NCBI GenBank assembly: GCA_030640155.1
Contig: DAOWJX010000057.1
Location: 1 to 5,833 of the forward strand
Source: Candidatus Aegiribacteria sp.
Lineage (GTDB): Bacteria > Fermentibacterota > Fermentibacteria > Fermentibacterales > JCC-6
Length of the DNA: 5,833 nucleotides
Direction of reading: 5' to 3'
The position numbers were made by a program, and so were the translations under genes. The notes below the pieces were generated by a model. That model worked only from the letters and a program-made list of their open reading frames with translations. It ran no database searches and was not told the DNA's origin. Positions 1-5,833 of this stretch are shown piece after piece. Within the stretch, counting starts at the first letter, position 1; every line of letters starts with the position of its first letter.

Positions 1-922
1 CGGGGGGCATCTGTCGGATATCAGAGATACTGTTCGTACGGGTATCCACATAAACCCGGAAATAGAAATTCGGGAAAGCCACATCATAACCTGTGGAATC
101 AATCCATTCGTAAAAGCCACGGGGGGACCTGATCCCTGCAAGGGAAGGTATGACATTTGGTGAAGCTGTCACATCAAAATAAATCCCGTTTTCGTATGAA
201 CCCGGATTTCCATTACTTACGTAGTTGTAATACCTGTCCTCCGGCAGAATCATCCAGGAGCTGCCGCCGTGATAGAGTACGAAATTATTGGACCGCCCCT
301 CTGCTTCGGTCATGTAAGAGTAGTTCACCCAGGGCATATCCTCAATATCACCGCTTCTCCACATCTCTATGGCAGAGTCAGATCTGCCTGCGCTCTCTAT
401 AAGCAGATAATCCCCATCGATCCAGTCCGAGCAGCCCCAGAAGTCGGAAGCTGTGGTGCGGTATTTCACGCCGGTTTCCAGGTCAATTACGTATACAGGC
501 CCTCTGCTGGTACCGGTACCATCGCCTCCCACCGCATAGTACCTTCCGGAGGGGCTGATATTTCTCACACATAGGGCCCAATCGAATTTCTCATAATTCA
601 AACCCCATTCGCCTTTAAAAACGTATGTGATGTTATACTGATACTCTTGACCAAGGCAGGCAATTGTGACCCCATCACGGCTGTAAAGGATCTCACTCTC
701 TGCGGGATTCTCCATGCGCTCGGCCTCTTCATCGGTTATCCCGGGTATATCGTAGGCTGTGGAAAAGGGCTGTATGCTATCAACATCCAGCTGGTAGGAA
801 TCGGGAATCGGAGGAATATCTCCAGGTATTCCTGCATACTGTGCCGCAGCCGGACAGGGCGCGATGACTATTGCAAAGAGAATTAACTCAAACAGATGTT
901 GCTTCATCAGAGCTTTCATCAT
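1..922 (-). CDS. Exported protein with beta-propeller-like segment, 3' part beyond the window
   Basis: Not recognised as a named family. The reading frame is open for 307 codons and runs off the left edge, so the C-terminus is missing. The N-terminus (residues 1-27) is a Sec signal peptide: a short basic start, a hydrophobic core LILFAIVIA, and a likely AAA/Q cleavage site. Cys23 is not in a proper lipobox. Residues 121-151 (ISPSGRYYAVGG, then VYVIDLETG) read like one blade of a WD40/TolB-type propeller, where a strand pair ends in a 'D-x-x-T-G' turn. Residues 160-230 continue with short aromatic-rich strands. The mature protein is expected in the periplasm or at the cell surface. The start ATG at 922 overlaps the upstream TGA (ATGA) and has AAGGGA just before it. 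A second ATG follows at 919 and is about equally well placed. It is the last visible gene of the four-gene operon. The propeller reading is inferred from motif shape; function is unknown. Confidence 0.85.
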   Translation of the reverse strand, partial: MMKALMKQHLFELILFAIVIAPCPAAAQYAGIPGDIPPIPDSYQLDVDSIQPFSTAYDIPGITDEEAERMENPAESEILYSRDGVTIACLGQEYQYNITYVFKGEWGLNYEKFDWALCVRNISPSGRYYAVGGDGTGTSRGPVYVIDLETGVKYRTTASDFWGCSDWIDGDYLLIESAGRSDSAIEMWRSGDIEDMPWVNYSYMTEAEGRSNNFVLYHGGSSWMILPEDRYYNYVSNGNPGSYENGIYFDVTASPNVIPSLAGIRSPRGFYEWIDSTGYDVAFPNFYFRVYVDTRTNSISDIRQMPP

Positions 923-1980
923 TTATCCCTTCTTATATCCGGCCTTGGAGGGTCATTCAGAAGGTCAAGGGTTTCTGGAACGGAGTGCACTTTTCTCCAG
1001 AACCTGATGCGGGCTTTCGCGGGGTCGGGTTGCGGAACCGGTTCGTCCTTCACAAAGGGGTCGTAGAATTTTCCTTTAAGAAGATCCCGCCAGCCTTCGG
1101 CGCTGTACACTTTGTATGTCTCTCTTTTCTCGTCGGGCACTTTCGGCCAGAGGACTTCGTTCCAGAACAGAAGGTATCTGGGATCGGCAAATACATCATC
1201 CCAGGTAATGCCCATGAATTCGGCCATGAACCTGTGGCTGTTTCTGAGTTTTCCCAGGTTATCATCCGTAGGGCCGAACGCCTCTATTGCCTGAGCGCAG
1301 GCCGGTAGAAGACCGATAACCTCGATGTAAAGGGCATCCCATTCGTGCTCCACATTTGAAAGCTCCGCCATAAGCGTTCCCTGGAATTCAAGTTCGGCAA
1401 TACTCTCAACCTCCGAATAGGTCTTCATTGCAAGTTGCTGCTGGTGATCAACAGTCGGTGAATGAATTTCTTCAGCCTGCTGCAGGGTTTCCTTTGCGGC
1501 TTCGATAAGAGGCTCCCTGCTCATCTCAAAAAGAACCCCGTCCTCGACTATAAGAGTATTGAAGTGAACAGCGTTCTCAGCCTGTTCTTCAAGCTCGAAT
1601 ATCCTGCTGTAGAACCTGCCCTGCTTTTCCCTCGCATCAGTGCCCATGGAATCGTAAGCCATATGGTAACCGGCTGCCGCGATACTCGCGGGAGGGATCG
1701 CTCCGTCAGAAGCGGAATCTCCCTCAACACTCGTTGAAGCCTGTTCCTCAGGGGGCAATGCGGGTTCGGATGCAAGTTCTCCTATAAGGACAGCAACTTC
1801 ACCAAAGTCGGGATCCATGGTTATGGCCGCCATGTCAGCACCGTCTTCAGCTTTTACATAAAGGGATTCAACGAGTTCCTTGGCTCTTACAAGTTTTTCG
1901 TTTCCAGTACCCAGGCTGGACGTGTAGTTACTCACGGAGAAACGGAATCCGTCCAGAATCTGCTTAACTGTGGAGTCCAT
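919..1980 (-). CDS. Uncharacterised acidic helical cytosolic protein, 353 aa
   Basis: Not recognised. There is no signal peptide or membrane segment, so it is probably cytoplasmic. Residues 1-70 look helical. A low-complexity linker rich in P, E, S, A and D (about 71-100) follows, then a long mostly helical region (about 115-235, including FELEEQAENAVHF and a Q-rich stretch near 179-182). The C-terminal part (about 245-310) is dense in aromatic residues (ITWDDVF, LLFWNEVLWPK, FYDPF), followed by a proline-rich tail. There is one cysteine (228) and no visible metal-binding, nucleotide-binding or hydrolase motif. The start at 1980 is well supported by GGAGGTGA at 1984-1991. It overlaps the end of the upstream gene by 17 bp and the start of the next gene by 4 bp, both signs of translational coupling. 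The N- and C-terminal parts on either side of the linker may be separate domains. An adaptor or scaffold role is possible but is only a guess. Confidence 0.85.
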   Translation of the reverse strand: MDSTVKQILDGFRFSVSNYTSSLGTGNEKLVRAKELVESLYVKAEDGADMAAITMDPDFGEVAVLIGELASEPALPPEEQASTSVEGDSASDGAIPPASIAAAGYHMAYDSMGTDAREKQGRFYSRIFELEEQAENAVHFNTLIVEDGVLFEMSREPLIEAAKETLQQAEEIHSPTVDHQQQLAMKTYSEVESIAELEFQGTLMAELSNVEHEWDALYIEVIGLLPACAQAIEAFGPTDDNLGKLRNSHRFMAEFMGITWDDVFADPRYLLFWNEVLWPKVPDEKRETYKVYSAEGWRDLLKGKFYDPFVKDEPVPQPDPAKARIRFWRKVHSVPETLDLLNDPPRPDIRRDK

Positions 1981-2593
1981 CGCTCACCTCCATGAAACTT
2001 TTTTCAAGAACAGCCATCTGCTCATCGGTGAAAATGATGCGGTCCCTGTATGGTTTATAAGTCATGATCTTTTCCCATGAGATATCCGCGTCGGCTTCAT
2101 TCATCAGTTTCCAATACGCCTGAAATTTCATCAGAGATCTCTCTTCATCAGCTGATCCCACAGCATCGGTGTTTAGATGAAACAGAGCGTTAATAATCGA
2201 ACCCATGGCATTTATAGCTTTGTTCTCGTTAAAGGATATTTTAGTGTTCTGCTCAAAATCTTCGAGTTTTTGACTGAGCTCAGCGTGGGTTTCAGAAGAT
2301 TCGATTATTCCGAGCCGTAGCCTGTCCTCCTCAGCCTTTCTCTCCTGTTCGAGCTTCTCATAGATGAAAGCACGGTTTTCGTACCGGTCGTAACTTTCAG
2401 CCTTTGCTGTTGAGACCATGTTCCCGGTCTGCTGAATCCTCTTCTTGAACTCGGCGGGAGAACCTGCTTCCTCCATCATTTCAAGATAATACTCGCAATC
2501 CTTTATCCTGGCTCTGTTAAGCTCAGTTTTTGTTCTGAACTGCTTCAGCTGTGACGTGAAGTACCGTTTCTGCATTTCAAAGGAATCGATCAT
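1964..2593 (-). CDS. Uncharacterised coiled-coil protein, 209 aa
   Basis: Not recognised. It is charged and almost wholly helical, with no signal peptide or transmembrane segment, so it is probably cytosolic. Residues 5-50 (Lys/Arg/Gln-rich) and 66-117 (KLEQERKAEEDRLRL, then ELSQKLEDFEQ) show the heptad-like spacing of Leu and Ile expected of coiled coils. They are followed by a short hydrophobic helix (IINALFHL, about 133-140) and a compact C-terminal part with SWEKIMTYKPYRDRI. There are no catalytic motifs; the only cysteine is residue 33. The ATG at 2593 has AAAGG at 2602-2606, 8 nt away. An in-frame Met at residue 7 has no comparable site. The gene begins 12 bp after the stop of the exported 653-aa protein and its end overlaps the next gene by 17 bp. 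Together with its neighbour it forms a pair of cytosolic helical proteins that could bind each other; that is inference from gene order and composition only. Confidence 0.84.
   Translation of the reverse strand: MIDSFEMQKRYFTSQLKQFRTKTELNRARIKDCEYYLEMMEEAGSPAEFKKRIQQTGNMVSTAKAESYDRYENRAFIYEKLEQERKAEEDRLRLGIIESSETHAELSQKLEDFEQNTKISFNENKAINAMGSIINALFHLNTDAVGSADEERSLMKFQAYWKLMNEADADISWEKIMTYKPYRDRIIFTDEQMAVLEKSFMEVSDGLHS
1984..1991 (-). promoter_or_regulatory. Strong ribosome binding site inside the 209-aa gene
   Basis: GGAGGTGA on the minus strand is a near-perfect complement to the 16S rRNA 3' end. It lies just before the ATG at 1980 while still within the coding part of the upstream gene. 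It decides the start of the 353-aa protein and fits translation coupled to the end of the 209-aa gene. Confidence 0.75.
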
Positions 2594-2605
2594 GCAAACC
2601 GCCTT

Positions 2606-4567
2606 TCATTGCGCTATGGTAAGATTGATTTCCGAGATAGCGACATCCTGATAAGTGGATCCTGGATATATCTCAAGTATTTCAAATGTAAGACTGTCAT
2701 CCTCATCAAGGGTCAGATTCCCGAGAAACCGGATAATCTGTATGTCCATTGTGTCTTCCAGTTCGGCTACCATAAGTGGAATATCATTCAGACAGATAAA
2801 GAATTTTCTGATCCTTGCGTTCTCCAGCCATCCGCCACCAGGCTTGCAGTAGCCGTTTCTTATGGAGAAACCTTCGACGATGAATTTTCCATTGGTTGAA
2901 ACAGTTAATACCTCACCGTGCCCGTAGCCATATGCACCTTCAACCCACGCTGTTTCAGGATCTCCATCGGTAAGATTATCAGCCGAATAATCGTTGCCGG
3001 CCTGCCCTGCAAGCTCTGAAGACGCTTCAACAGAAAGGTCATATAGTTGGGAGGAACCGCTGATTCCACTGCAGCTGCTCAGAACAAGCGGCAGGTCACA
3101 TCCCCCTCCGTCCATCCAGAAATTTCTGACTTCTTCCCCTGATATGAGCGTCGTATCATATGAACTTGTTATGGTTGAGTATTCTGTAAAACCTGCGATC
3201 ATGGGTGTCATCTGTCCGGGGAGGAACCACCCGGTCAGCCGGAACAGAGATTCCAGAGCGGGATCGGTTATCGGCCTTCCAAGAGCTGCATCTTCGATGT
3301 TTTCAAGAAGGATCAAGTATGCAACCTGGTCCCGGGGACTGCTGCAGTACATCTCCAGATCTACATCGACCCATTCTCTTCGAAGAGCAGTCATCGGCAG
3401 CAGGAAATCGAGCCCTGCAGACTCCATGATAGTTCGGCATTCGGAAAGATCCCGCTGCAGCCCTATTACGGTTTCCAGCTTTTCCTGATCGAAAGGGAGG
3501 TCACCATAGACGGAGATCACCCTGGAGAGGTAACTGTGTGGTTCCTCCGACCACATATCTGACATGCCGTACACGGCGTTTTCTAATAATCGAGCAACAC
3601 TCTCGGCAGAGAGATGGGTTTCTATTTGATTAAGGACTTCCAGGGCAGCGGGATAGACCTCTTCTGGCGTCCAATGAGAGTAGAGCTCAGTTTCATGGAA
3701 TGGACAGTAGTCATCTCCGAACAGACCATATTCGAAACCCCTTTCATCCACCCATAAATGACCGGATGAAGTAATCGTAAGATCCTCAACCGGTTTCCAG
3801 TCCGTGAAATGCCAGGTGACCCGGTTTCCGTCAACCTGTGGAGAACCGTTCCAGTCCGTCCATGTGCAGACTGAATCGGAGAGCATGGAGAAGGGATACT
3901 GTTCCGGCAGGGTTATTGAGATGACAGCATCGCCTATCCTGCCGGCCCAGAGGGCTCCCGAACGGACTACATAGGTGAAGGAAGCTGTATAGTTTGCATA
4001 CGATCTGTAATTCCATCCGGTATTGTATGTGTTAACGAGCCTTACAGTCTGCTCCGGCTGAAAATGCATTTCCCAGCAAGCTATCAGTGGCCAGAAAACA
4101 AGCCTTTTATCCCTGCTGGCAAGACCTTTTTCATAGGTAATCCCGTACTCCACGCTATCAGTGAATGCCCTGAACTGAAACCAGTCAGGTACCATTGAAT
4201 CTGCAGGAATATCCCTGGTTTCCTTATCGGACATCTCCTCAAGAGCCCTGTCGTAATACCAGTCTGTTCTTGAAGCATAATTGTGCATTCCGTAAAACGA
4301 TTCGAAAGGAAAACCAACCGATACATCCAGAGGCTGATCGGTGAGATTCCTGAGATAGAATACACAGGTGACATTCATTTCAGGAGCATCATAGTAGATC
4401 ATGTTTCCGGTGGGCACTATGGAAACGCTCTCGGCCTCCATGGTGATCTGGTCAGTTTCGATGGGCATGGCGCCTCTTCCATCGGGAAAGACCCACATAG
4501 TGGCTGAATCAGATACAGCCGTACCTGCAAGAAAGCAGAGAAAAAGAAGAAAACAGCCTTTAAACAT
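2606..4567 (-). CDS. Exported protein with C-terminal NADase-type glycan-binding (discoidin-like) domain
   Basis: First gene of the operon, 653 aa. Residues 1-19 form a signal peptide (MFKGCF, hydrophobic LLFLCFLAG core, cleavage probably near AVS/DS). Cys11 lies inside the hydrophobic core and is not a lipobox. Residues 40-90 (ITMEAESVSI, then VTCVFYLRNLTD and VSVGFPFES) form a beta-rich N-terminal region like that of DUF4424-type exported proteins, whose function is unknown. Residues 300-450 look helical and link the two ends. Residues 511-648 carry the signature of the family annotated as NADase-type glycan-binding domain: VEASSEL, NLTDGDPETAWVEG, GYGHGEVLTV, FSIRNGYCK, NARIRKF, IYPGSTYQDVAISEI. 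This is a discoidin-like fold expected to bind sugars or another surface ligand. No NADase catalytic domain is visible despite the family name. The start at 4567 has AAAGGGG at 4575-4581. The C-terminal assignment is strong and the N-terminal one tentative. The protein probably acts outside the cytoplasmic membrane. Confidence 0.9.
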   Translation of the reverse strand: MFKGCFLLFLCFLAGTAVSDSATMWVFPDGRGAMPIETDQITMEAESVSIVPTGNMIYYDAPEMNVTCVFYLRNLTDQPLDVSVGFPFESFYGMHNYASRTDWYYDRALEEMSDKETRDIPADSMVPDWFQFRAFTDSVEYGITYEKGLASRDKRLVFWPLIACWEMHFQPEQTVRLVNTYNTGWNYRSYANYTASFTYVVRSGALWAGRIGDAVISITLPEQYPFSMLSDSVCTWTDWNGSPQVDGNRVTWHFTDWKPVEDLTITSSGHLWVDERGFEYGLFGDDYCPFHETELYSHWTPEEVYPAALEVLNQIETHLSAESVARLLENAVYGMSDMWSEEPHSYLSRVISVYGDLPFDQEKLETVIGLQRDLSECRTIMESAGLDFLLPMTALRREWVDVDLEMYCSSPRDQVAYLILLENIEDAALGRPITDPALESLFRLTGWFLPGQMTPMIAGFTEYSTITSSYDTTLISGEEVRNFWMDGGGCDLPLVLSSCSGISGSSQLYDLSVEASSELAGQAGNDYSADNLTDGDPETAWVEGAYGYGHGEVLTVSTNGKFIVEGFSIRNGYCKPGGGWLENARIRKFFICLNDIPLMVAELEDTMDIQIIRFLGNLTLDEDDSLTFEILEIYPGSTYQDVAISEINLTIAQ

Positions 4568-4574
4568 CGTTCAA

Positions 4575-4581
4575 CCCCTTT
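4575..4581 (-). promoter_or_regulatory. Ribosome binding site of the 653-aa exported protein
   Basis: AAAGGGG on the minus strand lies 7 nt before the ATG at 4567. It supports that start, which is also the one that gives a proper signal peptide. Confidence 0.7.
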
Positions 4582-4599
4582 ACAGAAATAATCTTCAAT

Positions 4600-4628
4600 A
4601 TTTTAGCGTACTGAAATAGTACTTTCAT
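4600..4628 (-). promoter_or_regulatory. Putative sigma70-type promoter of the four-gene operon
   Basis: Read on the minus strand, a -35 element ATGAAA (4623-4628, 4 of 6 matches to TTGACA) and a -10 element TAAAAT (4600-4605, 5 of 6 matches to TATAAT) are separated by 17 nt. The expected start point near 4592 gives a leader of about 25 nt containing the ribosome binding site. A perfect TTGACA occurs at 4628-4633, but at normal spacing it has only a poor -10 partner (TACGCT); it may serve as an alternative -35. Confidence 0.5.
4608..4622. promoter_or_regulatory. Palindromic operator candidate inside the operon promoter spacer
   Basis: GTACT-gaaat-AGTAC is a perfect inverted repeat with 5-bp arms and a 5-nt centre. 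It fills almost the entire 17-nt spacer between the proposed -35 and -10 elements of the minus-strand promoter, a classic place for a repressor or a MerR-type activator. No regulator gene is visible in the window, so the binding protein is unknown. Confidence 0.45.
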
Positions 4629-4647
4629 GTCAAGCAAATGAAGTACT
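4618..4647. repeat. Interrupted inverted repeat between the divergent promoters
   Basis: The left arm AGTACTTTCAT (4618-4628) pairs with the right arm ATGAAGTACT (4638-4647) apart from one extra T, around a 9-nt centre. The left arm overlaps the right half of the smaller palindrome at 4608-4622, so three GTACT cores lie at 4608, 4619 and 4643. The repeat covers the -35 region of the operon promoter and ends 15 nt before the -35 of the radical SAM promoter. It could be a regulator site or an RNA hairpin; the position favours a DNA-binding site. Confidence 0.5.
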
Positions 4648-4662
4648 GTTATTAATTTTGAA

Positions 4663-4690
4663 TTGACAACGCTAGATCAATGTTAATAAT
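4663..4690 (+). promoter_or_regulatory. Putative sigma70-type promoter of the radical SAM gene
   Basis: A perfect -35 TTGACA (4663-4668) is followed after 16 nt by AATAAT (4685-4690, 5 of 6 matches to TATAAT). The surrounding sequence is AT-rich. A start point near 4697 would leave a leader of about 42 nt, with the ribosome binding site GGAGAG inside it. The match is good but has not been tested. Confidence 0.55.
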
Positions 4691-4725
4691 ATCCCTTTGT
4701 ATACTGCAGTGAAACAGGAGATACC

Positions 4726-4731
4726 GGAGAG
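4726..4731 (+). promoter_or_regulatory. Ribosome binding site fixing the GTG start of the radical SAM gene
   Basis: GGAGAG lies 7 nt before the GTG at 4739. The codon just before this GTG is a TAA in the same frame, so no longer form is possible. The next in-frame start (GTG, codon 6) is 22 nt from this site, too far for good initiation. A second purine-rich stretch AGGAGAT (4716-4722) is too far upstream of the start. Confidence 0.7.
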
Positions 4732-4738
4732 ATTATAA

Positions 4739-5764
4739 GTGAATCCAAAAAGAGTGCTCGGCAAGTATCTGCAAAGGTCACACCGCTTCCCGTGGGTAAG
4801 ATTTCGGGGCAGGAGGAACCTGATAATCAGGATGGACACAACGAACAGGTGTAACCTTCGCTGTTCGATGTGTTCCATGCGGTTGGCTGACAAGGATCCT
4901 GACCGGAAGTGGCACGATATAGACCCTGATCTATTTGACAGGATAGCTTCCGAGTTGTTCCCCATAGCCTCTGTCGTTGGACTCTCGTGCGGCGCGGAGC
5001 TGTTCGTCAATCCGGATTTCGGCAGATATCTCGACCGCCTCTACCGGGCTGATGTGCCTGTCAGAGAGGTTGTGACAAACGGTATTCTTCTCACTGCGGA
5101 GAATATCGCTGTCCTGCTTGATTCTCCCCCTACGTCACTGTTCGTATCAATAGACGGGGCCACTCCCAAAACCCATGCCAGGATAAGAGGCGGTGCGGAC
5201 CTGGATCTTATCATCGGCAATATGATGGAACTGGTCTCCGAAAGAGACAGAAGAGGAATGAGGTTCCCGAAGCTATCTTTCAGTGTGACACTGCAGAAAA
5301 GCAACTTACATGAACTGACGGATATTCTGAAACTCGCGTCCGGAGTGGGAGCGGTATCCGTGGGCGTTGTTCCACTGGTGCCGTTCTCAGGACTGGACAT
5401 GACCGGGGAAACGATAGATCCTGATTCACCGGAGGTTTCCAGGCAGATCCGTCTGGCCAGCGATATCGCCTCCGACCTTGGGCTTTCTTTCAACTTTCCT
5501 TCTGAACCTTCTCCGGAAAAGCTGTCTTCATGCCCCTATCTCGATAACTGGGTATACATAGACCCCGACGGCAGAATTAATCCCTGCCCGCACTGGAATA
5601 CTTCCGAACCGCTCGGAAATATGTTCTGCAACAGTTTCTACGAGATATGGAACGGTCCTGCATACACGGCACTCAGGGACAGAATTTCAAGAGGAGTCTA
5701 TACCAGCAACTGTGCGCTATGCCCGGAGATGTCAAGATCTGGCCGTGAGATCCCGAAAAGTTAA
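4739..5764 (+). CDS. Radical SAM enzyme with SPASM/twitch-like C-terminal domain
   Basis: Complete, 341 aa, cytosolic. Radical SAM enzymes reductively cleave S-adenosylmethionine at a 4Fe-4S cluster to start radical chemistry. The cluster motif CNLRCSMC is at residues 38-45 (C38, C42, C45) after RMDTTNR. GAELFVNP (85-92) stands for the usual GGEP strand; TNGILL (113-118) and SIDGATPKTHARIRGG (137-152) are typical core strands of the partial TIM barrel. The C-terminal part has C265, C283, C325 and C328, with GRINPCPHW and an 'LGN...EIWNG' segment, as in SPASM or twitch domains. There are only enough cysteines for one auxiliary cluster (C297 is a spare). Substrate is unknown: related enzymes modify ribosomal peptides, protein residues, sugars or cofactors. 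The GTG start is preceded directly by an in-frame TAA, and GGAGAG lies 7 nt upstream, so the start is well fixed. It is transcribed divergently from the four-gene operon. No precursor peptide gene was found beside it. Confidence 0.95.
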   Translation: MNPKRVLGKYLQRSHRFPWVRFRGRRNLIIRMDTTNRCNLRCSMCSMRLADKDPDRKWHDIDPDLFDRIASELFPIASVVGLSCGAELFVNPDFGRYLDRLYRADVPVREVVTNGILLTAENIAVLLDSPPTSLFVSIDGATPKTHARIRGGADLDLIIGNMMELVSERDRRGMRFPKLSFSVTLQKSNLHELTDILKLASGVGAVSVGVVPLVPFSGLDMTGETIDPDSPEVSRQIRLASDIASDLGLSFNFPSEPSPEKLSSCPYLDNWVYIDPDGRINPCPHWNTSEPLGNMFCNSFYEIWNGPAYTALRDRISRGVYTSNCALCPEMSRSGREIPKS

Positions 5765-5833
5765 GCAAAACATCCAGCCGGTAAAAAAGAACGCTTCTGT
5801 AACCATCCAGTGTGCGCTGGGCAGTTTCTTTCC

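Noticed and set aside
871..1308. Open frame of 145 codons on the plus strand
   Set aside because: It is antisense across the junction of two coupled minus-strand genes, has no recognisable domain, and its composition is that of a complement frame.
2994..3488. Open frame of 164 codons on the plus strand
   Set aside because: It lies fully antisense to the well-supported 653-aa exported protein. Its translation is rich in Ser, Arg and Pro without any domain signal, and it fits a shadow frame.
4528..4567. Lipoprotein signal at Cys11 of the 653-aa protein
   Set aside because: The cysteine lies within the hydrophobic core and is preceded by LFL rather than a lipobox with Ala, Gly or Ser at -1; a normal Sec signal fits better.
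4627..4712. Short plus-strand reading frames (MSSK, MKYCY and a 10-residue MLIISLCILQ) as a possible precursor or leader peptide for the radical SAM gene
   Set aside because: All are 10 residues or shorter, none has a convincing ribosome binding site, and at least two overlap the proposed promoter elements.
5041..5493. Open frame of 150 codons on the minus strand
   Set aside because: It is antisense to the radical SAM core; the plus-strand protein has all the family motifs, and the minus-strand product is a low-information Ser/Thr/Pro-rich sequence.
5796..5830. Possible terminator after the radical SAM gene: CCAGT-gtgc-GCTGG hairpin followed by a T-rich stretch
   Set aside because: The stem is only 5 bp with a T-G mismatch (wobble in RNA), and the following GCAGTTTCTTTCC is not a real U-tract. 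The 69 bases after the stop otherwise show no gene I can support before the window ends.

Overview
The window holds five protein-coding genes and one 171-bp divergent promoter region. Nothing in it looks like an RNA gene, insertion sequence, CRISPR array or attachment site. Base composition looks balanced and even across all genes, Shine-Dalgarno sites are clear, and two proteins carry Sec signal peptides. This suggests a bacterium, probably a diderm. The gene style (secreted multidomain proteins of unknown function, orphan cytosolic helical proteins, frequent AGA/AGG and GGA codons) recalls candidate-phylum metagenome genomes such as Fermentibacterota or WOR-3. That placement is an impression only; no marker gene is present.

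Layout. The minus strand from 4567 down to 1 is a tight four-gene operon read right to left. First is a 653-residue exported protein ending in a discoidin-like domain of the type annotated as NADase-type glycan-binding (2606-4567). Next is a 209-residue coiled-coil cytosolic protein (1964-2593), then a 353-residue acidic helical protein without a signal peptide (919-1980). Last is an exported protein with a beta-propeller-like segment, cut by the left window edge (1-922). Junctions are +12 bp, a 17-bp overlap and a 4-bp ATGA overlap, so translation is probably coupled. On the plus strand, 4739-5764 encodes a complete radical SAM enzyme with a C-terminal SPASM/twitch-like auxiliary cluster domain.

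Regulation. The gap 4568-4738 carries a plausible sigma70-type promoter in each direction. A palindrome (GTACT-gaaat-AGTAC) fills almost exactly the spacer between the -35 and -10 of the operon promoter. A second, larger inverted repeat shares a half-site with it and extends between the two promoters. This is the strongest regulatory signal in the window.

How the genes might work together. Two exported proteins flank two cytosolic helical proteins in one transcription unit, so the products may serve a common envelope-related process, but no catalytic motif was seen in any of the four. The radical SAM enzyme is divergent and may or may not belong to the same process. No precursor peptide for it was found in the window. 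The case for a new system rests on the conserved-looking operon structure of unknown genes and the shared operator, not on a recognised function.
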